In this document: positions 17,316 to 26,170 of the stretch, in pieces | How the letters are laid out: each line of letters starts with the position of its first letter | Position numbering within the stretch: the stretch's first letter is position 1 | Assembly (NCBI RefSeq): GCF_006494815.1 | Contig: NZ_CP041091.1 | Coordinates: forward strand, 62,001 to 126,000 | Length of the DNA: 64,000 bases | Source: Nocardioides sambongensis | GTDB lineage: Bacteria; Actinomycetota; Actinomycetes; Propionibacteriales; Nocardioidaceae | Direction of reading: 5' to 3' | Program-made: the position numbers and the translations under genes | Notes under the pieces: generated by a model | Database searches by the model: none | What the model was told of the DNA's origin: nothing | What the model saw: the letters and a program-made list of their open reading frames with translations, nothing else

Positions 17316-18242
17316 TCAGCTGACCGGAGGCCGGGTGCCGAAGGTGCGGTCCGCGTTGCGTCGGATCGCGGCGGTGAAGGTGTCGTACAGGGCGGCCGGC
17401 AGGTCGTGCCCCATCCCCGTGATCAGCACCAGCTCGGCGCCGTGCGCGGCCGCGGCGGTGGCCCGTCCACCGGAGACGTCGACCATCTTGTCGGCCGTCC
17501 CGTGCAGCACCAGCACCGGCATGGTGAGCGACCCCAGCGCCTTGGTGCGGTCGGGCTGGGTGGTGATCGCGGCCATCTGCCGCAGCACGCCGGCCGGGTC
17601 CACCCCACGGTCGAAGGTGTCCCCGGCCCGCCGGCTCAGCGCCGCGTCGTCGCCGGGGTAGGCGGGGGAGCCGATCACCTTCCACAGCCGCAGGCTGGAC
17701 TCCACGTAGGCCTCCCGGGTGTCGCGGCGGCGACGGAAGAGCATCGGCAGCAGCTGCGGGTGCTGGTGGCCGACGCTGCGCCGACCCGTGGTCGACATGA
17801 TGCTGGTCAGGCTGAGCACCCGCTCCGGCGCGGCGATCGCCATGCTCTGCGCGATCATCCCGCCCATCGACGCCCCGGCGACATGGGCGGCCGGGATGCC
17901 GAGGTGATCGAGCAGACCGAACGCGTCCTGGGTCAGGTCCGCGATCCGGTACGGCGTGGGCGCGCGGCCGGTCAGAAAGCCACGCGCGAGCGTGCCCATG
18001 CCCAGCGCCGGCCCGCGCGTGGTGGAGCGCCCGATGTCGCGGTTGTCGTAGCGGATCACGAAGAAGCCCGCGGCCGCCAGCCGCCGGCACAGCTGCTCGT
18101 CCCACCAGATCATCGGTCCGCCGAGGCCCATCACCAGCAGGAGTGGGTCGTCGTCGGGGTCGCCGAAGGTCTGGTAGCAGAGCTCGATGCCGTTGCGCAG
18201 GGGCGCGAAGAGCTCCTCGGAGGCGCTCACCTCGATCGTCAT
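17316..18242 (-). CDS. Alpha/beta hydrolase
   Basis: A 308-residue alpha/beta-fold hydrolase. The oxyanion region is LLLVMGLGGPMIWWDEQL, the nucleophile elbow is GASMGGMIAQ (Ser near residue 138), and the acid and His come from VLHGTADKMVD and ITGMGHDLP. GxSMGG and the overall pattern resemble the aclacinomycin methylesterase RdmC group found in many actinobacteria. The substrate is unknown. No signal peptide. It diverges from the lipase-like gene at 18292 with 49 bases between the starts. Confidence 0.88.
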   Translation of the reverse strand: MTIEVSASEELFAPLRNGIELCYQTFGDPDDDPLLLVMGLGGPMIWWDEQLCRRLAAAGFFVIRYDNRDIGRSTTRGPALGMGTLARGFLTGRAPTPYRIADLTQDAFGLLDHLGIPAAHVAGASMGGMIAQSMAIAAPERVLSLTSIMSTTGRRSVGHQHPQLLPMLFRRRRDTREAYVESSLRLWKVIGSPAYPGDDAALSRRAGDTFDRGVDPAGVLRQMAAITTQPDRTKALGSLTMPVLVLHGTADKMVDVSGGRATAAAAHGAELVLITGMGHDLPAALYDTFTAAIRRNADRTFGTRPPVS

Positions 18243-18291
18243 GCGTCCCAGTGTGCCGAATGGGGTTTGCGTCGCGTTTCAACGACGTAAC

Positions 18292-19137
18292 ATGACTGAT
18301 GTGACTCAGATCATGGCGTCGTTCCTGATGCCGGACGGCTACGGGCGTCCGCCCCTGGCCGCGCTGCTCAAGGAGGGCACGCTGGTCGGGGAGGCGGGCA
18401 GGCTGGCCGTGCACCGGTCGGCGGGGCGTCGCGCGCGACGTCGCAGCTCCTACACGCAGCGGGCGGTCGCACGTCGTACCGACCCGGTGCTGCTGGTGCC
18501 CGGGTTCCTCGCCGGTGACTGGACCATGGCCGCGCTCGCGCGCAGCCTGCGCGACCAGGGCTACCGCACCTACCGGTCCGGGATCCACGCCAACGTCGGG
18601 TGCGTGCTGGACGCCGCAGCGCTGGTCGAGGCCCGGCTCGAGCACATCGCGGCGCGCCGGGACGCCAAGGTGCAGATCGTCGGGCACAGCCTCGGCGGCA
18701 TGATCGCCCGCGGCATCGCGGTCCGGCGGCCGGACCTGGTCGCCGGCATCGTCACGCTCGGCTCGCCGATGAAGGCGCCGGCTGCGCACCACGCCCTGCT
18801 CAGCGGCGGGGTGCGGACGCTGGGCCGGCTCAGCGACCTCGGCACGCCGGGGCTGATGTCGAGTGAGTGCGTGGCCGGAGCCTGCGCCGAGGCGGCCTTC
18901 ACCGAGAGCCAGCTGCCGCCCGAAGGCGTGCTGATGACGAACATCTACTCCAAGGGCGACGGAATCGTCGACTGGCGCGCCTGCATCGACCCCGAGGGGC
19001 GTGCGGTGCAGGTCAAGGGCTCCCACATCGGACTGGTGGTCGACCCGCGGGTCACCGGGCGCGTGCTGGAGGCCCTCGCCCTGCAGGCCTCGGTCGCACC
19101 GGCGGCCCTGCACGTGGCGGGCTCCGCCACCGCCTGA
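18292..19137 (+). CDS. Esterase/lipase-like alpha/beta hydrolase (PGAP1/LipA type)
   Basis: A 281-residue protein with VLLVPGFLAGDWTMAALARSL as oxyanion strand, the nucleophile GHSLGGMIARGIA, the acid region IYSKGDGIVDW and His in VKGSHIGLVVDP. This order is usual for triacylglycerol lipase-like hydrolases that share the PGAP1 fold. No N-terminal signal is seen, only a basic segment (AGRRARRRSS near residue 40). ATG at 18292 lies directly at a possible TAACAT -10 box, so the gene may be leaderless or start at the later ATG at 18313. Confidence 0.82.
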   Translation: MTDVTQIMASFLMPDGYGRPPLAALLKEGTLVGEAGRLAVHRSAGRRARRRSSYTQRAVARRTDPVLLVPGFLAGDWTMAALARSLRDQGYRTYRSGIHANVGCVLDAAALVEARLEHIAARRDAKVQIVGHSLGGMIARGIAVRRPDLVAGIVTLGSPMKAPAAHHALLSGGVRTLGRLSDLGTPGLMSSECVAGACAEAAFTESQLPPEGVLMTNIYSKGDGIVDWRACIDPEGRAVQVKGSHIGLVVDPRVTGRVLEALALQASVAPAALHVAGSATA

Positions 19138-19198
19138 CCGCCGTGGTCCGGCGACGGGACCTGGGCCGCGGCGCCGGCCGGCCAGCAGGCCAGCCGGC

Positions 19199-20212
19199 TC
19201 AGTCGAAGTCGATGGAGGAGAAGCTCCGCAGCTTCTGCAGCTGGTGGTCGGAGGTGATGGTGCGGATGGTGCCGCTGCGGGACCGCATCACCAGCGACTG
19301 GGTCTGCGCGCCGCCGGCCCGGTAGCGCACGCCCTTGAGCAGCTCGCCGTCGGTGATGCCGGTGGCGACGAAGAAGCAGTCGTCCCCGGTGACCAGGTCG
19401 TCGGTGGTGAGCACGTGCTCCGGGTCGAGGTTGTGTCCGGCGTCGATGGCGCGCTGGCGCTCGTCGTCGTCGGCGGGCCACAGCCGGCCCTGGATCACGC
19501 CGCCGATGCACTTCATGGCGCAGGCGGTGATGATCCCCTCGGGGGTGCCGCCGATGCCCATCAGCAGGTCGATGCCGGTGTCGGGTCGGCCCGCCATGAT
19601 CGCGCCGGCCACGTCGCCGTCGCTGATGAACTTGATCCGGGCGCCGGTCGCGCGGATCTCGTCGACCAGCGTGCCGTGCCGCGGACGGTCCAGCAGGACC
19701 ACGGTCACGTCGGAGGGGTTCGAGCCCTTGGCCTTCGCGACCTGGTGGATGTTCTCGGCCACCGGATAACGGATGTCGACCACGTCGGCGGCCTCGGGGC
19801 CGGTGACCAGCTTCTCCATGTAGAAGACCGCGGAGGGGTCGTACATCGAGCCGCGCGGCGACACGGCGAGCACGGAGACCGCGTTGGTCATCCCCTTGGC
19901 GGTCAGGGTGGTGCCGTCGATCGGGTCGACCGCGACGTCGCACTCGGGCCCGGTGCCGTCGCCGACGCTCTCGCCGTTGTAGAGCATCGGGGCGTTGTCC
20001 TTCTCGCCCTCGCCGATCACCACGGTGCCGTTCATCCCGATCGTGGAGATCATCACCCGCATCGCCTGGACGGCGACGCCGTCGGCGCCGTTCTTGTCAC
20101 CGCGGCCGACCCAGCGGCCGGCGGCCATCGCTGCCGCCTCGGTGACCCGGACGAGCTCCAGGGCCAGGTTGCGGTCGGGGGCGGGCGGCTCGACAGCGAG
20201 GGCTTCGTCCAT
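19199..20212 (-). CDS. glpX: Class II fructose-1,6-bisphosphatase GlpX
   Basis: Gluconeogenic phosphatase that removes the 1-phosphate of fructose 1,6-bisphosphate. The metal-binding blocks are [30 protein letters not shown] and [15 protein letters not shown], and [21 protein letters not shown] and [11 protein letters not shown] are conserved as well. Length (337 residues) fits the actinobacterial type, where this is usually the only FBPase. ATG at 20212 was chosen over an upstream reading from 20239 because the family starts near [10 protein letters not shown]. Confidence 0.96.
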   Translation of the reverse strand: MDEALAVEPPAPDRNLALELVRVTEAAAMAAGRWVGRGDKNGADGVAVQAMRVMISTIGMNGTVVIGEGEKDNAPMLYNGESVGDGTGPECDVAVDPIDGTTLTAKGMTNAVSVLAVSPRGSMYDPSAVFYMEKLVTGPEAADVVDIRYPVAENIHQVAKAKGSNPSDVTVVLLDRPRHGTLVDEIRATGARIKFISDGDVAGAIMAGRPDTGIDLLMGIGGTPEGIITACAMKCIGGVIQGRLWPADDDERQRAIDAGHNLDPEHVLTTDDLVTGDDCFFVATGITDGELLKGVRYRAGGAQTQSLVMRSRSGTIRTITSDHQLQKLRSFSSIDFD

Positions 20213-20280
20213 GCCGCGAATCCTATCGGCACCCGCCACCGGGCCGCGCGGTCCTCACCGACCGGGCGCGGTGGGGCTGC

Positions 20281-21309
20281 TCACGCCCGGGCGCCGTCCG
20301 AGGTGGCGGCCGGGTAGGTGGTCACCGCGGTCTCCTTGACCGTCAGCCACACCGATCGGCCCGCGACCAGGTCCAGCTCCCGGGTCGCGGCCGGCGTGAC
20401 GTCGGCGATCAGGGAGGCCGGACCGCCCGCCTCGCCGCTCCGTGCGTCCCCGGCGTCCTGGTCGATCTCGACCTGGACCCGGATCGCGTCCCCGTGCGGT
20501 GCTGCGCTGCCGACCCGGCCGTGCCAGCGGTGGCGGGCCGACCCGTGCGGCGGGGTGGGGGAGACGACGACCGCGGAGGGCGGGAAGGCGCGCAGCGTCG
20601 CGCCGTCGGGGACGACGTTGAGCCCGACCAGGCGGGCCGCGTGCTCCGACCTCGGCCGGGCGGCCACCTCGGTAGGGGTGCCCTCCTGGACCACCCGCCC
20701 GCCGTCCAGGACGATGACCCGGTCGGCCAGCGTCAGCGCGTCGATGGCGTCGTGGGTGACCAGGAAGGTGGTGCCGCCGAAGTCGGTGAGGTGTCGGCCG
20801 AGCTCGATCCGCAGCGCGGCTGCGACCCCGACGTCGAGGCCGGTGAAGGGCTCGTCGAGGAGCAGCAGCTCCGGAGCGCCGACCAGCGCCCGGGCGATCG
20901 CGACCCGTTGCGCCTGACCGCCGGACAGCTCGGCGGGCCGCCGGCCGGCGAGGTCGCCGATGCCGAGCAGCTCCAGCAGCTCCTGGGCGGCGTGACGCGC
21001 CTCGGCGGCGGCCACCCCGCGCGCCCGCGGCCCGAACGCCACGTTCTCCACCGCGCTCAGGTGGGGGAAGAGGCGGCGGTCCTGGAAGACCAGGCCCACC
21101 CCCCGCCGCTGCACCGGTACGGCGAACAGGTCGGTGCCCTCACGCACCAGCCGGCCCTCGCTCGGCACCAGCCCGGCCAGGGCGTGCACCAGGCTGGACT
21201 TGCCGGCGCCGTTCGGTCCGACCACCGCCACCACCGAGCCGTGCGGGACCGTGCTGTGCACCTCGACGCGGCCGGGCACCCGCACCCGCAGCTCCCAGGG
21301 TCCGCTCAT
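20281..21309 (-). CDS. modC: Molybdate ABC transporter ATPase ModC
   Basis: ATPase of molybdate uptake, 342 residues. Walker A is GPNGAGKSSLV, the Q loop is LVFQDRRLFPHLS, the signature is ELSGGQAQRVAIARAL, Walker B is ELLLLDEPFTGLD, and the switch is FLVTHDAIDA. The C-terminal part from about residue 230 is a TOBE-like regulatory domain that could bind oxyanion. Its ATG at 21309 overlaps the modB stop. It is the last gene of the modABC operon. Confidence 0.92.
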   Translation of the reverse strand: MSGPWELRVRVPGRVEVHSTVPHGSVVAVVGPNGAGKSSLVHALAGLVPSEGRLVREGTDLFAVPVQRRGVGLVFQDRRLFPHLSAVENVAFGPRARGVAAAEARHAAQELLELLGIGDLAGRRPAELSGGQAQRVAIARALVGAPELLLLDEPFTGLDVGVAAALRIELGRHLTDFGGTTFLVTHDAIDALTLADRVIVLDGGRVVQEGTPTEVAARPRSEHAARLVGLNVVPDGATLRAFPPSAVVVSPTPPHGSARHRWHGRVGSAAPHGDAIRVQVEIDQDAGDARSGEAGGPASLIADVTPAATRELDLVAGRSVWLTVKETAVTTYPAATSDGARA

Positions 21310-22145
21310 GCGGTCACCAGCCAGCGGTCGCGGAGCACCACGAGCACGGCGACCGAGAACGCCAGCATCACCAGGCTCAGCGCCAGCGCGGCGTCGGTGT
21401 CGGACTGCCGGGCCACGTAGATCAGGGTCGGCATCGTCTGGGTGGTGCCGGGGTAGTTGCCGTTGAAGGTGATGGTCGCCCCGAACTCGCCGAGCGAGCG
21501 GGCCCAGCCGAGCAGCATCCCGGCGGCGATGCCCGGGAGCGCCAGCGGCACGGTGACCCGGCGGAACGTCGTCCAGCGGGAGGCGCCGAGCACCGCGGCG
21601 GCGGCGTCGTACCGGGTGCCGGCGGAGCGCAGGCCGCCCTCCATGCTGATCACCACGAACGGCAGCGACACGAAGACGTGGGCGAGCACGACGCCCCACA
21701 CCGTGTAGGGGAAGGCGAAGCCGGTGGCGTCGAGGAGTGGCTCGCCGACGATCCCGGAGCGCCCGAACGCGGAGCGCAACGCGATGCCCGCGACGACCGG
21801 TGGCAGCACCATCGGCACGGTCACCAGGGCGCGGACGAGCCGGCGTCCGCGGAAGTCGACGCGGGCGAGGACCCAGGCCAGCGGCAGGCCGAGCAGCAGG
21901 CAGACCATCATCGCCAGCGTGGAGGTCAGCACCGAGAGCCACAGTGCCTCCTGCAGCATCGGCGACCCGAGTGCGTCCCAGAGGGCTGTCGGATCGGCCG
22001 AGGCGACCATGGCGACCAGTGGGACCACGAGCAGCACGACTGCCGCGATCGCCGGCAGCAGCAGTGCGAGCGGCGCCCGTCCCAGCGGGTCCGTGGCCGC
22101 GGCCCGGTCGGTGGCCGGCGCTGCGGTCGTGGGGCTGGCGGTCAT
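21306..22145 (-). CDS. modB: Molybdate ABC transporter permease ModB
   Basis: A 279-residue membrane protein with five to six membrane segments and the ModB-type cytoplasmic loop YDAAAAVLGASRWTTFRRVTVP, followed by GWARSLGEFGATITFNGN, a strong marker for the molybdate/sulfate permease family. It overlaps modA at its start and modC at its end by four bases each. Confidence 0.94.
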   Translation of the reverse strand: MTASPTTAAPATDRAAATDPLGRAPLALLLPAIAAVVLLVVPLVAMVASADPTALWDALGSPMLQEALWLSVLTSTLAMMVCLLLGLPLAWVLARVDFRGRRLVRALVTVPMVLPPVVAGIALRSAFGRSGIVGEPLLDATGFAFPYTVWGVVLAHVFVSLPFVVISMEGGLRSAGTRYDAAAAVLGASRWTTFRRVTVPLALPGIAAGMLLGWARSLGEFGATITFNGNYPGTTQTMPTLIYVARQSDTDAALALSLVMLAFSVAVLVVLRDRWLVTA

Positions 22146-22903
22146 GGCAGGGTGAAGCCCGCCTCGGTGAGCACCGCCTGTCCGTCGGGGCCGGTGACCA
22201 GGTCGACCCACTCGTCGGCGAGCTCGGCGTCGGAGGACTGGTCGAGGGCCGCGACGGAGTAGGAGGTGAGCTGCTCCTCGGCGCCGTCGATCGCGATGGT
22301 GGTGACGTCGTCCCCGGCGGCGACCGCGTCGGTGGCGTAGACCAGGCCGGCGTCCGCCTCGCCCGAGGTCACCTTGTCCAGCGTGGCGCGCACGTCCTCC
22401 TCGAGGCTCGCCGGCTCCGCGGTGACGTCGTTGTCGGCCAGCACCGCGGCGGCGACCTTGCCGCAGGGCGCCTCGTCGGCGCACCGGACCCAGGTGGCGC
22501 CGTCCAGGTCGGCCAGCGACTCGATCCCGGCGGGGTTGTCGGGCGGGGTGACGATCACCAGCACGTTGGTCGCGAAGGTGGTGGGCGCCGCGGCGGCCCC
22601 GGCGTCGGTGGCGATCGTCATCGAGGCCTCGTCGGCCGTCGCCAGCACGTCGCCGGGTGCGCCGTCGGCCGCCTGCTCGGCGAGATCGGTGCTGGACCCG
22701 AAGGAGAGCTCCACCTCGACCCCGTCGTGGTCCTCCTCGAAGTCGTCGGCGAGGTCGGCGAAGACGTCGGTCAGCGAGGCGGCGGCCAGCACCTGCAGCG
22801 TGGCGTCGTCGGCACCGTCCTCGCCGCACCCGGTGAGGGTGGCGGCGGCGAGGAGAACGAGGCCGAGCGGTGCCGCCAGTCGGCGGACGGGGGAGGCGGT
22901 CAT
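22142..22903 (-). CDS. modA: Molybdate-binding lipoprotein ModA
   Basis: Periplasm-facing binding protein anchored by the lipobox TLTGC (Cys26). The mature part opens with LQVLAAASLTDVFADLADDF, the oxyanion-binding start of ModA, with the GSSTDLAEQ loop and GLVYATDAV later in the protein. It is shorter than many ModA proteins but complete. It is the first gene of modABC; the regulator gene at 22931 ends 27 bases upstream on the same strand and is probably co-transcribed. Confidence 0.93.
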   Translation of the reverse strand: MTASPVRRLAAPLGLVLLAAATLTGCGEDGADDATLQVLAAASLTDVFADLADDFEEDHDGVEVELSFGSSTDLAEQAADGAPGDVLATADEASMTIATDAGAAAAPTTFATNVLVIVTPPDNPAGIESLADLDGATWVRCADEAPCGKVAAAVLADNDVTAEPASLEEDVRATLDKVTSGEADAGLVYATDAVAAGDDVTTIAIDGAEEQLTSYSVAALDQSSDAELADEWVDLVTGPDGQAVLTEAGFTLP

Positions 22904-22930
22904 CGGGGGTTTTCCGATCCAGGGGTGGGA

Positions 22931-23329
22931 TCAGCGGAGTCGTTCGACGACGACGCTGGTGGACTTCACCGAGGCGATCGCGCGGACGCCGGGCTCGAGG
23001 CCGAGCTCGGTCGCCGCCTCGGCGCTCATCAGCGAGACGATCCGGTAGGGGCCGCACGCCATCTCGACCTGCGCCATCACGGTGTCCCGGGTGACCCGGG
23101 TGACGATCCCGGCCATCCGGTTGCGCGCGCTGACCGACGGTCCGGCGGTGCGGTCCCGCGCGGCGTCGTCCTGCAGCGAGGTGGCGAGCTCGGCGAGCGC
23201 CGCGCCCTCGATCTCCGTGCGCCCCCCGGCCGTCACCGCGGGGACCCGGTCGGCCTCGATCCAGCGGCGAACGGTGTCATTGCTGACACCGAGGATCTCG
23301 GCCGCTTCCGCAACTCGGTACGTCGTCAC
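22931..23329 (-). CDS. Helix-turn-helix and molybdate-binding (TOBE) regulator
   Basis: A 132-residue protein. Residues 2-50 are a MerR/excisionase-like winged helix (TYRVAEAAEILGVSNDTVRRWIEADRVPAV), and residues 65-132 are a single TOBE/molbindin domain (SARNRMAGIVTRVTRDTVMAQVEM, ending SVKSTSVVVERL). This arrangement is common next to actinobacterial mod genes and suggests a molybdate-responsive regulator of the operon. GTG at 23329 starts exactly where the family begins; an ATG at 23347 is the alternative. Confidence 0.85.
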   Translation of the reverse strand: MTTYRVAEAAEILGVSNDTVRRWIEADRVPAVTAGGRTEIEGAALAELATSLQDDAARDRTAGPSVSARNRMAGIVTRVTRDTVMAQVEMACGPYRIVSLMSAEAATELGLEPGVRAIASVKSTSVVVERLR

Positions 23330-23340
23330 CCGCCGAGTGT

Positions 23341-23354
23341 GCCGCATCTGCGGC
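23341..23354. promoter_or_regulatory. Small inverted repeat before the mod regulator, possible operator
   Basis: GCCGCATCTGCGGC is a perfect inverted repeat with six-base arms and a two-base centre, placed 12 bases ahead of the regulator start. A related half site (GCCGCAAGTGCG) follows at about 23373. It could be the autoregulatory site of the regulator, but no binding data exist for this sequence. Confidence 0.35.
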
Positions 23355-23505
23355 TGTATTGGCCAGCATTCCGCCGCAAGTGCGACACGAGTCGTTGCGG
23401 GGGACCCGTGGAGGGCGCGCGTCGCGAGCGGGCAGCCGCCGCGCGACGGGACGTCCGATGCCACCGGATTCGCCGGTCGCCCGGGTGTCGGCGAGAATGA
23501 AGGGG

Positions 23506-24099
23506 ATGAGCACCGAGACCACGACCCCGTCGAGCCCGCCGGAGAAGCCGGGTCGTTATCAGCGTTCGTTCGGTGGCCTCGTGGTGTCGGTGGTCGTGGT
23601 GGTGGTCGCCCTCGGCGCGCTCTACGCCTTCACCGGCCTGTTCCGGGAGACGACCGAGTTCGAGCCGGAGGACATCGACTACCTGGCCTCCGTCGCGGCC
23701 GCCCAGGACTCCGGGGTCAAGGCCGTCTACCCGGCCGAGCTCCCCGACGGGTGGACCGCCACCGGCGTCGACCTCGACCCCGCGGACACCACCACCTTCG
23801 GCCTGCGGCTGCTCACCGACGACGACCGGTTCGTCGGGATCCAGCAGGAGGAGGGCTCGGTCACCGGGCTGGTCACCGAGTGGGTCGACCCGGACGCCAC
23901 CGAGACCGACGACTACCTCGTCCCCGACTCCGTCAGCGACCCGGTGGCCGTCCAGTGGGCCGGCTACGAGGACGAGGGCGGCGACACCGGCTACGTCGCC
24001 GACCTGGGCAAGGTGACCGTGCTGGTCTACGGCTCGGCGCCGCCCGAGGACCTGCAGCAGGTCGTGGACCTGCTCACCCGGGCGCCCGTGGAGGGCTGA
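23506..24099 (+). CDS. DUF4245 domain-containing membrane-anchored protein
   Basis: A 197-residue protein: short cytoplasmic head rich in Thr/Pro, one membrane segment at about residues 24-45 (VVSVVVVVVALGALYAF) and an extracytoplasmic domain with many Asp and Glu. I recognise the DUF4245 pattern (RYQRSFGGLVVS, later YPAELPDGWTATGVDL). Function unknown. ATG at 23506 is preceded by AGGGG; ATG at 23497 is the other possibility. It converges with the metS-like gene with 39 bases between them. Confidence 0.75.
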   Translation: MSTETTTPSSPPEKPGRYQRSFGGLVVSVVVVVVALGALYAFTGLFRETTEFEPEDIDYLASVAAAQDSGVKAVYPAELPDGWTATGVDLDPADTTTFGLRLLTDDDRFVGIQQEEGSVTGLVTEWVDPDATETDDYLVPDSVSDPVAVQWAGYEDEGGDTGYVADLGKVTVLVYGSAPPEDLQQVVDLLTRAPVEG

Positions 24100-24138
24100 C
24101 CGGCCCGCACCGAGCGGCCGGCCCCACCGCGACCGGTC

Positions 24139-24279
24139 TCAGAGGTCGCGGTGCTTGCCGGCGTCCTGGGTGACCTCGCCGGCCGACCCGCCGCGGTTGA
24201 GGTTGATGATCGCGGCGATCAGTCCGCCCCAGATCACCAGCATCGCCAGCAGCATCATCGCGATCGCTGCGCCGCTCAT
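24139..24279 (-). CDS. MetS-like small subunit of a sodium-dependent symporter
   Basis: A 46-residue protein with one membrane helix (AIAMMLLAMLVIWGGLIAAI) and a polar tail. It overlaps the stop of the large NSS transporter by four bases. This pairing is known from the methionine/alanine importer MetPS of Corynebacterium glutamicum, where the small subunit is required for transport. I assign it by size, topology and position; the sequence itself is too short for a firm call. Confidence 0.8.
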   Translation of the reverse strand: MSGAAIAMMLLAMLVIWGGLIAAIINLNRGGSAGEVTQDAGKHRDL

Positions 24280-25850
24280 GCTTCCGCTCCCTTCTCGACG
24301 TGCCGCCCGCTCGGCGATGGATCCGGGTCGGCCAACGCATCGTGGCGGGCCCACGGCACCATCGCCGCCAGGAATCCGAAGACCAGCACGGCGGCGGCGG
24401 TGCCCCAGCCGAACACGCCGAGCATCCACGCCGGGAACGGCGCCGACGGATCGCCGTACGGCGTCTGGACGTCGGTGCGGAACGCGTCGACCAGAACGAT
24501 GGCCAGTGCCACCGGCGTGATCACCATGACCAGCGCCCGCCACCAGGTGCCGAGGTGGACCGACCCGGTCAGGTTGAGGTGGTCGGCCAGCAGGGGCAGC
24601 GCCCGCAGGACCCAGGCGACGACGACCATCGACACCACGGCGACCAGCAGGATGCCGAACTGGTTGATGAAGTGGTCGGCGATGTCGAGGACGTACACCC
24701 CGCTGGTGGTGGAGAAGAGGACGAGGCTGACCAGGGCCGCCGGCAGCGCGACCACCATCGTGGCGGCGACCCGGCTCAGGGCGAACTTGTCCCGGACGGC
24801 GGAGACGACGACCTCGATCACCGAGATCAGGGAGGTCAGCCCGGCGATGACCAGGGAGCCGAAGAAGAGCACCCCGATCAGGGCGCCGGCGGGAGCCTCG
24901 CTGATGATCGCCGGGAACGCGACGAAGGCCAGTCCGATGCCGCCGCTGGCCACCTCGTCCACCGCCTTCCCGCTGGCCTGCGCCATGAAGCCCAGCGCGG
25001 CGAAGACACCGATGCCCGCGAGCAGCTCGAAGCCGGAGTTGGCGAAGCCGACCACCAGGCCCGAGCCGACCATGTCGGTGTCCCGGTCGACGTAGGAGGC
25101 GTAGGTGATCATGATGCCGAAGCCGATCGAGAGCGAGAAGAAGATCTGCCCGAAGGCGGCGACCCACACGCTCGGCTCGGCGAGTGCGGCCCAGCTCGGC
25201 GTGAAGAGCGTGTCCAGTCCGGCGCCGGCGCCGGGGAGGAAGAGGGCGCGCACCACCAGCGCGCCGAAGGCCAGGATCAGGACCGGGATGAAGATCGCCG
25301 CCGTGGCCCCGATGCCCTTCTGCACACCGAGGACCAGGACCACGATCAGCACCAGCCACACCAGCAGCAGCGGGACCAGCACCCCCGGCACGATGTCCAC
25401 CGTGACACCGGGGTCCCCGGCCTCGAGGAAGTCGCCGAAGAAGAACCCGTTCGGGTCGTCGCCCCAAGCCTTGTCGACCGAGAAGAACGTGTAGCGCAGC
25501 GCCCAGGCGATGATCACCGCGTAGTAGACGGCGATCACGAAGCAGATCCCCACCTGCCACCAGCCCAGCCCCTCGGCGCCGCGGCGCAGCCGGGCGAAGG
25601 AGAGCGGCGCCGAGCCGCGGAACCGGTGACCCAGCGCGTAGTCCAGGAAGAGGAACGGGATGCCCGCGGTCAGCAGGGCGACGATGTAGGGGAGGATGAA
25701 CGCGCCGCCGCCGTTCTCGTAGGCGACGTAGGGGAACCGCCAGATGTTGCCCAGTCCGACCGCCGACCCGATCGCGGCCAGGATGAACACCCGCCGCGAG
25801 GAGAACGCGCCGCGAGACTTCTCCGGGGTACTGCTCGACTGCGTGGCCAT
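24276..25850 (-). CDS. Sodium-dependent neurotransmitter:sodium symporter family transporter (MetP-like)
   Basis: A 524-residue protein of the NSS/SNF family with about eleven to twelve membrane segments. The family hallmark in helix 1 is complete (AAIGSAVGLGNIWRFPYVAYENGGGAF), as are the helix 6 region (SLSIGFGIMITYASY) and helix 8. It probably imports an amino acid, most likely methionine or alanine, because a MetS-like small subunit follows. The start MATQSSSTPEKSRG is the only good one. Confidence 0.92.
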   Translation of the reverse strand: MATQSSSTPEKSRGAFSSRRVFILAAIGSAVGLGNIWRFPYVAYENGGGAFILPYIVALLTAGIPFLFLDYALGHRFRGSAPLSFARLRRGAEGLGWWQVGICFVIAVYYAVIIAWALRYTFFSVDKAWGDDPNGFFFGDFLEAGDPGVTVDIVPGVLVPLLLVWLVLIVVLVLGVQKGIGATAAIFIPVLILAFGALVVRALFLPGAGAGLDTLFTPSWAALAEPSVWVAAFGQIFFSLSIGFGIMITYASYVDRDTDMVGSGLVVGFANSGFELLAGIGVFAALGFMAQASGKAVDEVASGGIGLAFVAFPAIISEAPAGALIGVLFFGSLVIAGLTSLISVIEVVVSAVRDKFALSRVAATMVVALPAALVSLVLFSTTSGVYVLDIADHFINQFGILLVAVVSMVVVAWVLRALPLLADHLNLTGSVHLGTWWRALVMVITPVALAIVLVDAFRTDVQTPYGDPSAPFPAWMLGVFGWGTAAAVLVFGFLAAMVPWARHDALADPDPSPSGRHVEKGAEA

Positions 25851-25915
25851 GCCGTCATTGTGGACCCGAGGAGCCCGCGAGGGACACCCGGAAACGCCGG
25901 GCGCACCCGCCGCGC

Positions 25916-26170
25916 TCAGTCCTCGTCGCCGGAGTCCTCGCCCGCGTCGGCCCCGATCACCGCGTCCAGCCGCTCGCGGGCGCCGTCAAGCCACTCCTGG
26001 CAGATCGTGGCCAGCGCCTCGCCGCGCTCCCAGAGCGCCAGCGACTCCTCGAGCGTGGTGCCGCCGGTCTCCAACTTCTGCACCACCTCGACCAGCTCGG
26101 CCCGAGCCTCCTCGTACGACGGCGCCGGCTCGTCCGCGTCGGTCGGCGGGGTGGGGGTCTCAGTGCTCAT
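25916..26170 (-). CDS. xseB: Exodeoxyribonuclease VII small subunit
   Basis: 84 residues with the XseB core [20 protein letters not shown] and the following [14 protein letters not shown]. It forms the nuclease with XseA in several copies per large subunit. ATG at 26170 overlaps the xseA stop by 11 bases, so the two are translationally coupled. An acidic tail ends the protein. Confidence 0.95.
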   Translation of the reverse strand: MSTETPTPPTDADEPAPSYEEARAELVEVVQKLETGGTTLEESLALWERGEALATICQEWLDGARERLDAVIGADAGEDSGDED

